The translations under genes were made by a program, and so were the position numbers. The notes under the pieces were generated by a model. The model saw nothing but the letters and a program-made list of their open reading frames with translations, did no database searches and was not told where the DNA came from. DNA of 64,000 nucleotides from an uncultured Flavobacteriaceae bacterium (GTDB lineage: Bacteria; Bacteroidota; Bacteroidia; Flavobacteriales; Flavobacteriaceae): contig CALSTP010000001.1 in assembly GCA_943789305.1 (NCBI GenBank), forward strand, positions 1,627,178-1,691,177, written 5' to 3'. This document shows, piece by piece, positions 9,031-18,336 of this stretch. Position 1 is the first letter of the stretch, and the number at the start of each line of letters is the position of its first letter.

Positions 9031-9681
9031 TTAGTTTTTATTCATTGCAGAAAGCATTCCGCCATAAACTTGATTAAGTGAAGCTAGGTTTGCAGATAAT
9101 GATTCCATCTGCGCTTTTAAGCGTTCAGCGTTTTCGGCTACTTGCTCATTGTATGCAGATTGAGAACCTGCGCTTGCTACTTGTGAGCTGTACATATCGT
9201 TTAAAGATTCTAATTGAGCTGCAGCTTTAGATAACTGATCAGAATAATTTTGTGAGGAAGAAACTGCCTCAGCAGCTGGTGATAGTGCTTTTGCAGATTC
9301 CTCAAGATTCTTGATACTTTGGGTCAATCCATTTACTAAACCTACATCCAGTTTTGCTTCTTGGAGAATAGAATCGATTTTACTTGACAATCCTTCTTCA
9401 TCGTTACTTGATTTTGCTCCGTGACCTGAACCTTCCATTTGGTGTTCTACAAATGCAGCATGCTCTTCTCGAGCATCATCTAACATAAGACCTCCAACTA
9501 AGAAAATTATTGCCTCGGTACCCAAACCAAGACCCAGTACCACTCCTCCCGTTATTGGGCCTATTTCTAGGTGGAGAATTTTAAATAAAGCCCCCACGAT
9601 TACCACAGCTCCTCCAATTTGGAACAACATGTGCATGATTATTTTTCTTCTTAACCTTCCCTTTAATTGTTTTGCATCCAT
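9031..9681 (-). CDS. gldL: Gliding motility / type IX secretion motor protein GldL
   Basis: GldL (216 residues) has two closely spaced membrane helices near the N-terminus (IIMHMLFQIGGAVVIVGALF and a second starting around GPITGGVVLGLGLGTEAIIF) and a cytoplasmic coiled-coil-like tail rich in Ala, Gln and Ser. The conserved acidic residue in the second helix (GTEAIIF) corresponds to the glutamate implicated in proton coupling. GldL forms the stator-like pentamer around the GldM dimer. It lies 39 bp after gldK and 5 bp before gldM. Confidence 0.95.
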   Translation of the reverse strand: MDAKQLKGRLRRKIIMHMLFQIGGAVVIVGALFKILHLEIGPITGGVVLGLGLGTEAIIFLVGGLMLDDAREEHAAFVEHQMEGSGHGAKSSNDEEGLSSKIDSILQEAKLDVGLVNGLTQSIKNLEESAKALSPAAEAVSSSQNYSDQLSKAAAQLESLNDMYSSQVASAGSQSAYNEQVAENAERLKAQMESLSANLASLNQVYGGMLSAMNKN

Positions 9682-9720
9682 TTTTAAATTATTTTAGTAT
9701 TGGTTAAAGATAATATGTTT

Positions 9721-11091
9721 CTATTTAATTTTAACTTTTTCAGAACCTAAATAATCTTGAACTGTTCTAAACCCTATATAACTCCTTGCTGTATCAGCAT
9801 ATTCATAATCTCTGGAACTAACTCTGAGAAAATAGGCTACATCTTTCCAAGATCCTCCTCGAATTACTTTTCGTTTTTCTTCCTTGAGGGAAAGGTTTGG
9901 ATTTAGCGAAGACACGTACTCATATGCACCAGGATCATATGATGAGCCTGTCCATTCTGCTACGTTTCCTGCCATGTTGTATAAATTATAATCGTTTGCT
10001 AAATAAGATTTAGCTTCTACAGTATACATGGCTTGGTCAGAAGAATAATCACCTCTGAGAGGTTTAAAATTAGCTAAAAAACATCCTCTATCGTTAAGTA
10101 AATATGGTGATCCCCAAGGATAAATCCCAGAAGGTATTCCTCCACGGGCTGCATATTCCCATTCTGCCTCAGTTGGTAATCTAAAATAATTGACTAAAGG
10201 CTTATTGCTTTCTCTCTGATATTTGTTTTTAAAACTTGTCCTCCAATTACAGAAAGCTACTGCTTGAATCCAAGAAACTCCGACTACTGGATAATCTTGA
10301 TATGCTGGATGAGAAAAATAATCGTTGTGCATGGGTTCGTTGTAAGAGTAATTGAAATCTTTAATCCACACCGTAGTATCTGGATAAATCTCTATCTCTT
10401 CTTTCTTTATGAATGGTAAACGATCCCGCATTGATGGATCACTCTTTCTTGCCAATGCAGCTGCTTCGGCATCAAACCAAGAATATTTGTATTTTAGTTT
10501 GTTGATATCTATCTTCATTTCACCATTGTACCAAACCTCGGGGGGTAAGTACAAACTGTCCATAATTTCTACATAAGCTTGATCAACATAATCCTCAGGC
10601 GACCATTGTATATCTTGATCCCAATTTAAAGGGCGACCAGCATACAAATCTTCACTTAAATCGTAATAATTGGCTTTCATGTATTTCTGAAATTCAGAAA
10701 TGTCAGAAGTATCTGCATCAGCAAAGGCATATTCACCTATTCCGTCTTGAGCATCTTCTCCTAAATCGAGCTCATCAGCTTTTCTTGCTAACATTGCTAA
10801 TGCAATAGAATCTCGAACCCAGTATACAAATTGACGATACTCACTATTGGTAATTTCTGTTTCATCCATATAAAAAGAACGAACGGTTACCGTTTTGGCT
10901 TGAGCATTTTGAAGTTGAGCCATATCATCATCGGCTTTACCCATGATGTATGCTCCTCCTTCTACAAGTGTCATCCCGTAAGGTTTTTCAGGAAACCACT
11001 TCTTCTGCTTCACTCCCACTAGCTCACCCCTCTTGTTCCCACAACCTATTAGGAGCAGTACGGTGGCAATTAAAACAAATATTTTTTTCAT
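9721..11091 (-). CDS. gldK: Gliding motility lipoprotein GldK (FGE-sulfatase fold)
   Basis: GldK has 456 residues from the ATG at 11091; an upstream in-frame TTG at 11100 is less likely. The signal peptide ends in a lipobox (LLLIGCGN), so it is a lipoprotein. The body has the formylglycine-generating-enzyme/sulfatase-modifying fold: YIMGKADDD, MDETEITNSEYRQFV, YPVVGVSWIQAVAFCNWR, FRLPTEAEWEYAARGG, NMAGNVAEWTGS and VIRGGSWKD. In GldK this fold is structural. It forms the ring of the type IX secretion system with GldN. It is first of the gldKLMN genes and lies 80 bp downstream of the arginase-fold gene. Confidence 0.95.
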   Translation of the reverse strand: MKKIFVLIATVLLLIGCGNKRGELVGVKQKKWFPEKPYGMTLVEGGAYIMGKADDDMAQLQNAQAKTVTVRSFYMDETEITNSEYRQFVYWVRDSIALAMLARKADELDLGEDAQDGIGEYAFADADTSDISEFQKYMKANYYDLSEDLYAGRPLNWDQDIQWSPEDYVDQAYVEIMDSLYLPPEVWYNGEMKIDINKLKYKYSWFDAEAAALARKSDPSMRDRLPFIKKEEIEIYPDTTVWIKDFNYSYNEPMHNDYFSHPAYQDYPVVGVSWIQAVAFCNWRTSFKNKYQRESNKPLVNYFRLPTEAEWEYAARGGIPSGIYPWGSPYLLNDRGCFLANFKPLRGDYSSDQAMYTVEAKSYLANDYNLYNMAGNVAEWTGSSYDPGAYEYVSSLNPNLSLKEEKRKVIRGGSWKDVAYFLRVSSRDYEYADTARSYIGFRTVQDYLGSEKVKIK

Positions 11092-11171
11092 AAAAGACAA
11101 ATCTCTTTTAAGGGCTTATAATTTCAAAATAATAGTTTACCAACTCAATATAAATAAAAAGATTGAATCAC

Positions 11172-12323
11172 TCAACCCCTTTTAGTGGCTTTCCACCATC
11201 TATCAGGTAAAATATCGTTGCAAGCGTCAAGATAATCTTGATGGGTGCATGATAATAACGTGTTACTTTTTAAATTATTATCTAAATAGTTTTCATTTTT
11301 TAATTCAATCCACCATCTGTCACTTATTTCACTTTGAAAAAATATCATTTCTCGATCAGACATTGGAACAATATAACGCTTAAACTTTTGGCTAGTATTT
11401 ACTGGATACTCACTAAATCTACAATTAACACCTTCAATAAAATACCAAATAATTTGTGCCAATAATTTATGGAAAAGCATATTGTTTGGAAGATCAAAAA
11501 AGCCAGCCAAACTAAGGCGATCACTAATTCCGGCATATCGTGATAAAGCACAAATTGTTCTACTATCAATTCCGTTTGGAGAACCATTAGCATAGGTACC
11601 ATCGGACGAGCTTCGAAGACATTTCATATCAAAACTCGCTATGTCAGCTTCTCTAAATACAGGCTCAGAAATGCGATTATCGTCTAGTATACTTCCTAAC
11701 CGAATTGATTCAAAAAAAAGTTTTTCCATTAAATCCAATTCCTCTTGAGCAATCAAATAAGATTGATAACCAATATTGGTGTAATTGAACAAATAACTTG
11801 GTGTTTCCATGATGATTTTACTCATGTAAGATTTTCCTGATATTAAATCTTCATCCTTTGAAAAATCGAAACGATTATCTACTGACACTATATTTACCCA
11901 GTGATTATTATTTTCGAAAGATCGATAAGCTGCAACTGTAAGGTCCTGAGTTCCTCCAATGATAACTGGAATAATATTCATTTTTCTCAAGTCTATACAA
12001 ACTTCCTTGATTGCAAAATAGCTATCCTCTGGAGTTTTCCCTCTGGGTAAATTACCTAAATCCGCAACTTCAAGGGACCAATTTCCTGGGTATAGCAGAT
12101 AAAATTGTTTCCTAAATTCATCTATATCGTATGAATTCGAAGAAAAAAAACCATTTCGATTTTCATCCACACTAAACAGGACAATTCGAACAGCATCTTG
12201 AAGTTCCGGAAAGCCCAAACGTTTGGTGTGTATTTTTATTCTCTTCCCCAAAACTTGTTTTGGCAGAAGAGAAGAAACACCGAATATCGCTTCATCAACT
12301 GGTTCAAAAAATTCAAGACTCAT
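11172..12323 (-). CDS. Arginase-fold (formimidoylglutamase-like) protein lacking canonical metal ligands
   Basis: The 383-residue protein follows the ureohydrolase fold order: IIPVIIGGTQDLTVAAYRSF, NIVSVDNRFDF, a central helix region, and DIASFDMKCLRSSS. In true arginases and formimidoylglutamases these read GGDHS-like, DAHxD and SxDxDxxDP, and provide the Mn ligands. Here the first has Gln instead of His, the second has no His, and the third lacks the second and third Asp, so metal-dependent hydrolysis is unlikely. Database entries for this flavobacterial family are usually labelled formimidoylglutamase, but I infer a pseudoenzyme. It lies 3 bp downstream of topA and 80 bp upstream of gldK, a conserved position in flavobacteria as I recall. 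Confidence 0.8.
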   Translation of the reverse strand: MSLEFFEPVDEAIFGVSSLLPKQVLGKRIKIHTKRLGFPELQDAVRIVLFSVDENRNGFFSSNSYDIDEFRKQFYLLYPGNWSLEVADLGNLPRGKTPEDSYFAIKEVCIDLRKMNIIPVIIGGTQDLTVAAYRSFENNNHWVNIVSVDNRFDFSKDEDLISGKSYMSKIIMETPSYLFNYTNIGYQSYLIAQEELDLMEKLFFESIRLGSILDDNRISEPVFREADIASFDMKCLRSSSDGTYANGSPNGIDSRTICALSRYAGISDRLSLAGFFDLPNNMLFHKLLAQIIWYFIEGVNCRFSEYPVNTSQKFKRYIVPMSDREMIFFQSEISDRWWIELKNENYLDNNLKSNTLLSCTHQDYLDACNDILPDRWWKATKRG

Positions 12324-12325
12324 CT

Positions 12326-14821
12326 CTATTTCTTCTTTTTAGTTGCTTTTGCTTTTGGTTTTGTTTTTTTCTTTCTGGGTTTTTTTGCTTCAATTCTCTT
12401 TTTTGCTTCTTCTAGGGTAATTTTGGTAGGATCAATATCTTTTGATAATTCAATTTTGATTTTACCTTGAATAATATTGGACCTCCCCCAGCGTGCTTTT
12501 TCAACTCGAATACCTTCATCTTTCCAGTCGTGAATGACTTTGTCAATTTCTTTTTGAATCTTATCCTCAATAAGCGTTTCAATGTCTGAGTTACTTAAAG
12601 CATCAAAATCATATTTCTTGTTGACATTGATGAACATTCCACTCCATTTTATGAAGGGTCCAAAACGACCCGAACCTTTGGTTACAGGCAAATTTTTGTA
12701 TGTGTATATGGGAGCGTCTGCTTTTTTCTTTTCTTCTACAAGCTCAATTGCAGTTTCTAATTCAATTTCCATAGGATTTGAACCTTTAGGCAAGGAAACA
12801 AACATATCAGCAAATTTGATATAAGGTCCAAAACGACCATTATTTACAATTAGCTCTTGTCCTTCATAATCTCCAATAGTTTTGGGTAATTGAAACAATT
12901 CGAGTGCTTCCTCAAAAGTTATTGTATCTAATTGTTGTTCAGTAGTTAAACTCGCGAAAAGGGGCTTATCTTCATCATCAGAATTTCCAATTTGGGCAAT
13001 TGGACCAAATTTTCCTAAACGGACTTTTAATTCACGTCCTGACTTTGGATCTGTTCCTAAGCTTCGCTCTCCCGACTCTCGTTCTGCATTTTCTTGAACA
13101 TAGTTCACCGTTTCATGAAAATTACCGTAAAACCCTTTGATCATTTTAGTCCAATTCTCATTTCCTTCGGCAATTTCATCAAAATCTTTTTCAACTTGAG
13201 CTGTAAAACTATAATCTAAAATGTTTTTAAAATTTGCAACTAAAAAATCATTAACAATCATTCCAATATCCGTTGGAACCAATTTTCCTTTGTCTGATCC
13301 AACCATTTCTGTTAAAAGTTTGACCTCAACCTCATCTTTGTTTAATGATAATTGGTGATAATTGCGTTCTTTACCTTCAACTACACCCTTGGCAACATAG
13401 CCTCTATTTTGAACCGTAGAAATTGTTGGAGCATAGGTTGAAGGTCTTCCAATTCCAAGTTCTTCTAATTTTTTCACCAATGCCGCCTCCGAATATCGAT
13501 ATGGTGGTCTTGAAAATCGTTGAGTAGACACAAGTGTATTTAATTCAACGACATCTCCTTGATTTACTGATGGAAGTATCCCTTGTGCTTCCTCTTCATC
13601 TTCATCGACACTTTCCAAATAAACTTTTAAAAAGCCTTCAAACTTAATTACTTCACCTCTAGCTTTAAAGGTTTCTTTATGAGTTGATGCTTCAATTTTA
13701 AGTTGAGTTCGCTCTAGTTTTGCATCACTCATTTGAGAAGCAACTGTTCTTTTCCAAATCAATTCATAAAGTCGCATTTGATCATAATCAGCTTCAATTT
13801 TTGTGCGAGTTACATCCGTCGGGCGAATCGCTTCATGAGCTTCTTGTGCGCCTTTACTTTTAGTTGTGAAATTTCTTGCTTGAGTATATTCGCTCCCATA
13901 ATTATTTTCTATAGTTGAAAGAACAGCAGACTGTGCTTCTTTGGAAAGATTTACACTATCTGTTCTCATGTAAGTAATTAACCCAGCTTCATACAAACGT
14001 TGAGCCATGGTCATGGTTTTACTTACAGAAAAATATAGTTTACGAGATGCTTCTTGTTGTAAAGTTGAAGTTGTGAAAGGAGCTGTTGGACTTTTTTTAG
14101 CTGGCTTAGTTTCTTTGGATGCTATTGAAAACTTTGCGTTTACATTTTCTAGAAGAAAATCTTGAACTTCATCTGGATTTTGAAAAGCACTGCTGAGTTG
14201 TGCTTTAATGGTTTTACCTGATGAAGACAAAAATTCAGCTTGGGTTTTATACATGGATTGAGCAGTAAATGCTTTAATTTCACGTTCGCGCTCTACAATC
14301 AATCGAACAGAAACGGATTGAACCCTCCCTGCTGAGAGCCCTCCTTTAACTTTTCTCCACAATACGGGAGAAAGCTCATAACCTACCAAACGATCTAAAA
14401 CCCTTCTTGCTTGTTGAGCATTTACAAGATTATAGTCAATTTCTCTGGGGTGATCAATAGCTTTTAAAATTGCATTTTTAGTGATTTCATGAAAAACAAT
14501 TCGTTTGGTATTCTCTTGCTTTAACTTTAAGGTTTGGGCCAAATGCCATGCAATTGCTTCTCCTTCACGATCTTCGTCACTTGCTAACCAAACCATTTCT
14601 GCCTTTTTGGCTAACGATTTTAATTCTGTTACAACTTTCTTTTTATCTGAAGAAACAATATACTTTGGAGAAAAATCTCCATCAACATTAACACCTAATT
14701 CCTTGGAAGGTAAGTCCGCAATATGTCCAAAACTTGAAGCAACTTTAAAATCTTTACCTAAAAACTTTTCAATAGTTTTAGCCTTAGCTGGGGACTCAAC
14801 AATAACTAAATTCTTTGCCAT
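12326..14821 (-). CDS. topA: DNA topoisomerase I (type IA)
   Basis: TopA (831 residues) relaxes negative supercoils. The Toprim domain is at the N-terminus (LVIVESPAKAKTIEKFLG, then DEDREGEAIAWHL with the acidic metal ligands). The catalytic tyrosine lies in GLITYMRTDSVN near residue 288, and the gate region contains GIGRPSTYAPTISTVQNRGY. After the core come topoisomerase C-terminal repeats of the RFGPYIKF type (three copies, the first as KFGPIAQIG), and the protein ends in a very basic tail (KKPRKKKTKPKAKATKKKK). A TAnnTTTG element 20 bp upstream suggests its own promoter. The arginase-fold gene follows after 2 bp. Confidence 0.97.
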   Translation of the reverse strand: MAKNLVIVESPAKAKTIEKFLGKDFKVASSFGHIADLPSKELGVNVDGDFSPKYIVSSDKKKVVTELKSLAKKAEMVWLASDEDREGEAIAWHLAQTLKLKQENTKRIVFHEITKNAILKAIDHPREIDYNLVNAQQARRVLDRLVGYELSPVLWRKVKGGLSAGRVQSVSVRLIVEREREIKAFTAQSMYKTQAEFLSSSGKTIKAQLSSAFQNPDEVQDFLLENVNAKFSIASKETKPAKKSPTAPFTTSTLQQEASRKLYFSVSKTMTMAQRLYEAGLITYMRTDSVNLSKEAQSAVLSTIENNYGSEYTQARNFTTKSKGAQEAHEAIRPTDVTRTKIEADYDQMRLYELIWKRTVASQMSDAKLERTQLKIEASTHKETFKARGEVIKFEGFLKVYLESVDEDEEEAQGILPSVNQGDVVELNTLVSTQRFSRPPYRYSEAALVKKLEELGIGRPSTYAPTISTVQNRGYVAKGVVEGKERNYHQLSLNKDEVEVKLLTEMVGSDKGKLVPTDIGMIVNDFLVANFKNILDYSFTAQVEKDFDEIAEGNENWTKMIKGFYGNFHETVNYVQENAERESGERSLGTDPKSGRELKVRLGKFGPIAQIGNSDDEDKPLFASLTTEQQLDTITFEEALELFQLPKTIGDYEGQELIVNNGRFGPYIKFADMFVSLPKGSNPMEIELETAIELVEEKKKADAPIYTYKNLPVTKGSGRFGPFIKWSGMFINVNKKYDFDALSNSDIETLIEDKIQKEIDKVIHDWKDEGIRVEKARWGRSNIIQGKIKIELSKDIDPTKITLEEAKKRIEAKKPRKKKTKPKAKATKKKK

Positions 14822-14840
14822 AAATCGATTTATCTGCTCA

Positions 14841-14848
14841 CAAAAGTA
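14841..14848 (-). promoter_or_regulatory. Candidate -7 promoter element of topA
   Basis: The minus strand reads TACTTTTG, an exact TAnnTTTG match. It would place the transcript start about 13 nt before the topA ATG, a very short leader. No clear -33 TTG is visible. Confidence 0.45.
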
Positions 14849-15007
14849 GTGGGTTTTTTTTTAGTACTCATAATTATATTAAAACTAAACTTAAAACTTC
14901 CATCAAATGAGTCTGAATTTATGAACTTTTTTTTGGCAATATATATTAGCTGCAAATACATAATTAACAAAAAAACCTGACAAGATGACATTATGGAACA
15001 ATTTTTG

Positions 15008-15015
15008 TAATTTTG
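15008..15015 (+). promoter_or_regulatory. Candidate -7 promoter element of miaB
   Basis: TAATTTTG matches TAnnTTTG, 57 bp before the miaB ATG. No convincing -33 TTG lies at the expected distance. Confidence 0.4.
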
Positions 15016-15071
15016 CACAAGTAAAATTGATTTTTCAAACATTAATTCTATTAACAGTTCGACAATAAACC

Positions 15072-16550
15072 ATGAGCGACCAAAAAGCACTTCATGCGAT
15101 TCTTGATCAAAATCCGAATGATTTTAATGGTGAACCCTTACCAAAAAAATCAACTGACAAGTATAAGGATTCAAGAAAACTGTATATAGAGTCCTATGGT
15201 TGTCAGATGAATTTTGCTGACAGTGAAGTGGTTGCCTCAATACTGTCTTCCGAAGGTTTTCAAACCACTACAGAAATGGAAGAAGCTGATTTAGTTTTGA
15301 TCAACACCTGTTCCATAAGAGACAAAGCAGAACAAACTGTTCGGAAACGTCTTGAAAAATTTAATTCCGTTAAACGTTTCAATCCCAAAATGAAAGTTGG
15401 TGTTCTGGGTTGTATGGCTGAACGGCTTAAAGAAAAATTCTTAGAAGAAGAAAAAATTGTTGATATGGTAGTTGGTCCAGATGCATACAAGGACTTACCC
15501 AATCTACTCCATGAAATAGAAGATGGGCGTAATGCCATCAATGTAATCCTTTCAAAAGAAGAGACCTATGGTGACGTTGCTCCTGTGCGCCTTCAATCAA
15601 ATGGAGTAAGCGCTTATGTTTCTATCACTCGAGGTTGTGATAATATGTGTACCTTTTGTGTGGTACCTTTTACAAGAGGAAGAGAACGTAGTCGCGATCC
15701 TAAAAGCATTTTAGAAGAAGTAAATGATTTGGCAAATAAAGGCTTTAAAGAAATTACTCTTTTGGGGCAAAATGTTGACAGTTATCTTTGGTATGGCGGT
15801 GGTCTTAAAAAAGATTTTGAAAAAGCATCAGAGCTTCAACAAAAAACTGCTTTAAACTTTTCACAACTTTTATCCCTCGTTGCGCAAACACAACCAAAGA
15901 TGAGAATTCGTTTTTCTACATCGAATCCCCAAGACCTTACTTTAGATGTAATTCATACAATGGCAAAATACGATAACATATGCAAACACATCCATTTACC
16001 TGTTCAATCTGGAAGTGATCGTATTTTAAAAAAAATGAATCGCTTACACACGAGACAAGAATATTTTAATCTCATTGATGACATTCGGAAAATAATACCA
16101 AATTGTTCTATTTCTCAAGACCTCATTGCAGGATTTCCAACAGAAACTGAAGAGGATCATCAAGACTCTCTGAGTCTTATGGATTATGTTCAATATCATT
16201 TTGGATTTATGTTTTCTTATTCAGAACGCCCAGGGACATTAGCCAAAAGAAAATTAAAAGACGATGTTTCTGAGGAAATTAAACTCAGAAGGCTTCAAGA
16301 AATAATTGAAAAGCAAAGGCTACACAGTCGTTTCAGAACCTCTCAATATAAAAACAAAACCGTTTGTGTACTTATCGAAAGAGAATCTAAAAAATCTAAA
16401 CTTGAATGGAGTGGAAGAACATCTCAAAATACCGTTGTTGTTTTTCCAAAAGAAAATTATTCAGTTGGTGATTTTGTAGACGTAAAAATTAATGAGTTTA
16501 CTTCAGCTACACTAATAGGGAGTCCAGTAGGAATTTCTAAAAACATATAA
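15072..16550 (+). CDS. miaB: tRNA-2-methylthio-N6-dimethylallyladenosine synthase
   Basis: MiaB (492 residues) is the radical-SAM methylthiotransferase that converts i6A37 to ms2i6A37 in tRNAs. The N-terminal domain supplies three cluster cysteines (ESYGCQMNFADSE, INTCSIRDKA, GVLGCMAER). The radical SAM CxxxCxxC is in RGCDNMCTFCVVPF, followed by GRERSRDP. ISQDLIAGFPTET is typical of the family, and the C-terminal about 60 residues form the TRAM RNA-binding domain. The N-terminal extension of about 30 residues is normal in Bacteroidota. It heads a plus-strand operon; the sigma-54 activator starts 2 bp after its stop. Confidence 0.96.
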   Translation: MSDQKALHAILDQNPNDFNGEPLPKKSTDKYKDSRKLYIESYGCQMNFADSEVVASILSSEGFQTTTEMEEADLVLINTCSIRDKAEQTVRKRLEKFNSVKRFNPKMKVGVLGCMAERLKEKFLEEEKIVDMVVGPDAYKDLPNLLHEIEDGRNAINVILSKEETYGDVAPVRLQSNGVSAYVSITRGCDNMCTFCVVPFTRGRERSRDPKSILEEVNDLANKGFKEITLLGQNVDSYLWYGGGLKKDFEKASELQQKTALNFSQLLSLVAQTQPKMRIRFSTSNPQDLTLDVIHTMAKYDNICKHIHLPVQSGSDRILKKMNRLHTRQEYFNLIDDIRKIIPNCSISQDLIAGFPTETEEDHQDSLSLMDYVQYHFGFMFSYSERPGTLAKRKLKDDVSEEIKLRRLQEIIEKQRLHSRFRTSQYKNKTVCVLIERESKKSKLEWSGRTSQNTVVVFPKENYSVGDFVDVKINEFTSATLIGSPVGISKNI

Positions 16551-16552
16551 TA

Positions 16553-17818
16553 ATGGAATCCGTTCAATCTATAAAACAACGCTTTGGGATTATTGGAATG
16601 AATCCCTTGCTTAATAGAGCTCTTGAAAAAGCACTTCGGGTTGCTGTAACTGATATTTCAGTATTGGTTACTGGCGAAAGTGGTGTTGGAAAAGAAAACA
16701 TTCCCAAAATTATTCATCAATACTCTCATCGAAAACATTCAAAATATATCGCTGTAAACTGTGGAGCAATTCCAGAAGGAACTATTGACAGTGAACTTTT
16801 TGGTCATGAAAAAGGAGCGTTTACAGGAGCTACATCTACTCGAAGTGGCTATTTTGAGGTTGCAGATGGCGGAACAATATTTTTAGACGAAGTCGGAGAA
16901 CTTCCTCTGCCCACCCAAGTAAGACTACTTCGTGTATTGGAAACTGGAGAGTTTTTGAAAGTAGGCTCCTCTAAAACTCAAAAAACCAATGTTAGAATTG
17001 TAGCAGCTACAAATGTCAATATGAGTGATGCTATTCAAAAAGAAAAATTTAGAGAGGATTTATACTACCGACTGAGTACCGTTGAAATAAACTTACCACC
17101 TCTTCGTGAACGAAAAGAAGACATCCCTTTATTGTTTCGGAAATTTGCTTCTGATTTTGCTCAAAAATATCATATGCCAACAGTTCGATTAGATGAAAGT
17201 GCACACAAAATCCTAACGCAATACAACTGGAATGGTAACATTCGTCAACTAAGAAATGTTGCCGAACAAATTTCCGTTTTAGAAAAAGAACGAGAATTGA
17301 ATTCGGTAGTACTCATGTCTTATCTTCCTGATATGGGATCTCAATTACCTGCGATAAGGAGAAACGAAAAAACATCAAGTGATTTTGCTTCTGAAAGAGA
17401 AATTTTATACAAAGTTCTTTTCGACATGAAAAATGACTTAAATGACCTCAAGAAGCTTACCTTAGAGCTCATGAATCATGAGGTATCCGATGATGTTCAG
17501 GAAAAAAACCAAGGTTTAATAAATAAAATATACGGACAAAAGACATCTGATGATAGCCAAGAAGCTTTTCAAGCTTTGCCGGTTGAAAAACAATTACAAG
17601 ACCCTGTAGAAAATCCTGTTCAATCCTATGATTATGCAGAAACCATTACTGAAGAAGAACCTTTATCTCTTCTTCAAAAAGAGATAGAAATGATAAAAAG
17701 GGCATTAGAAAGAAGTAAAGGGAAACGTAAATTAGCCGCAAAAGAACTCGGGATTTCAGAGCGAACATTATACCGTAAAATCAAACAATATGATTTAAGT
17801 GATGAGTCAGAAGAATAA
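16553..17818 (+). CDS. Sigma-54 interacting transcriptional activator (AAA+, Fis-type HTH)
   Basis: The 421-residue protein starts almost directly with the AAA+ domain and has no sensory N-terminal domain. Walker A is GESGVGKENI, the sigma-54 contact loop GAFTGA is intact, Walker B is GTIFLDEVGELP, and the arginine region FREDLYYRLSTVEI is present. The C-terminus has a Fis-type helix-turn-helix (AAKELGISERTLYRKIKQY). A stretch with no recognised domain (about 270-375) separates the two. Lacking a receiver or GAF domain, it may be controlled by abundance or by a partner. It is embedded between miaB and lptE, and lptE overlaps its 3' end by 17 bases. Targets are unknown. Confidence 0.95.
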   Translation: MESVQSIKQRFGIIGMNPLLNRALEKALRVAVTDISVLVTGESGVGKENIPKIIHQYSHRKHSKYIAVNCGAIPEGTIDSELFGHEKGAFTGATSTRSGYFEVADGGTIFLDEVGELPLPTQVRLLRVLETGEFLKVGSSKTQKTNVRIVAATNVNMSDAIQKEKFREDLYYRLSTVEINLPPLRERKEDIPLLFRKFASDFAQKYHMPTVRLDESAHKILTQYNWNGNIRQLRNVAEQISVLEKERELNSVVLMSYLPDMGSQLPAIRRNEKTSSDFASEREILYKVLFDMKNDLNDLKKLTLELMNHEVSDDVQEKNQGLINKIYGQKTSDDSQEAFQALPVEKQLQDPVENPVQSYDYAETITEEEPLSLLQKEIEMIKRALERSKGKRKLAAKELGISERTLYRKIKQYDLSDESEE

Positions 17819-18335
17819 AATATACTTTCAATATTTGATCACACTATTTTTTGTGGTACTAATTAAATCTTGTGGAATATATTCTTTCACAGGAGCTTCT
17901 ATCCCCGCAGGTACAGAAACATTCCAAGTAAACTATTTTGATAATATTGCCGGAAACAGGCCAGGGTCAACAATTGAACCAGGACTAGATAGAGACTTTA
18001 CCCTTGCTCTTCAGGACATCTTAATTAATCAAACAAATCTAAATTTGACTAACACCAATGGTGATTTGGTTTTTGAGGGAGAAATTATAGAATATGGAAT
18101 CTCTCCTATGTCTGCAACTGCTGAAAATACTGCAGCTCAAAATAGATTAACAATTACTGTTAATGTTCGATACTTTAACAAAAAAAAGGAGGAAGATAAT
18201 TATGAAACTAGGTTTTCTTTTTTTTATGACTTTCCTGCCGAACAACAACTTTATGGTATTAAAGACACCGCACATGGAGAAATTTTCGAACGAATTACAC
18301 AAGATATTTTTAATGCCTCTCTAGCAAAATGGTAA
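17802..18335 (+). CDS. lptE: LPS-assembly lipoprotein LptE
   Basis: The protein has 177 residues from the ATG at 17802; an in-frame GTG directly before it is less likely. A signal peptide ends in a lipobox-like LIKSC followed by GIYSFTGASIPAG, the start typical of Bacteroidota LptE. LptE plugs the LptD barrel in the outer membrane and helps deliver LPS to the surface. The alternating beta pattern (ALQDILINQTNLNL, GDLVFEGEIIEYGI, RLTITVNVRYFN) fits its sandwich fold. It overlaps the activator gene by 17 bases, and the next gene starts immediately after its stop. LptC lies elsewhere in this window (49.3-49.9 kb). Confidence 0.88.
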   Translation: MSQKNKIYFQYLITLFFVVLIKSCGIYSFTGASIPAGTETFQVNYFDNIAGNRPGSTIEPGLDRDFTLALQDILINQTNLNLTNTNGDLVFEGEIIEYGISPMSATAENTAAQNRLTITVNVRYFNKKKEEDNYETRFSFFYDFPAEQQLYGIKDTAHGEIFERITQDIFNASLAKW

Positions 18336-18336
18336 T

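Noticed and set aside
14830-15090. 86-codon minus-strand frame between topA and miaB
   Set aside because: It crosses both promoter elements and runs into miaB; the hydrophobic stretch is a by-product of AT-rich DNA.
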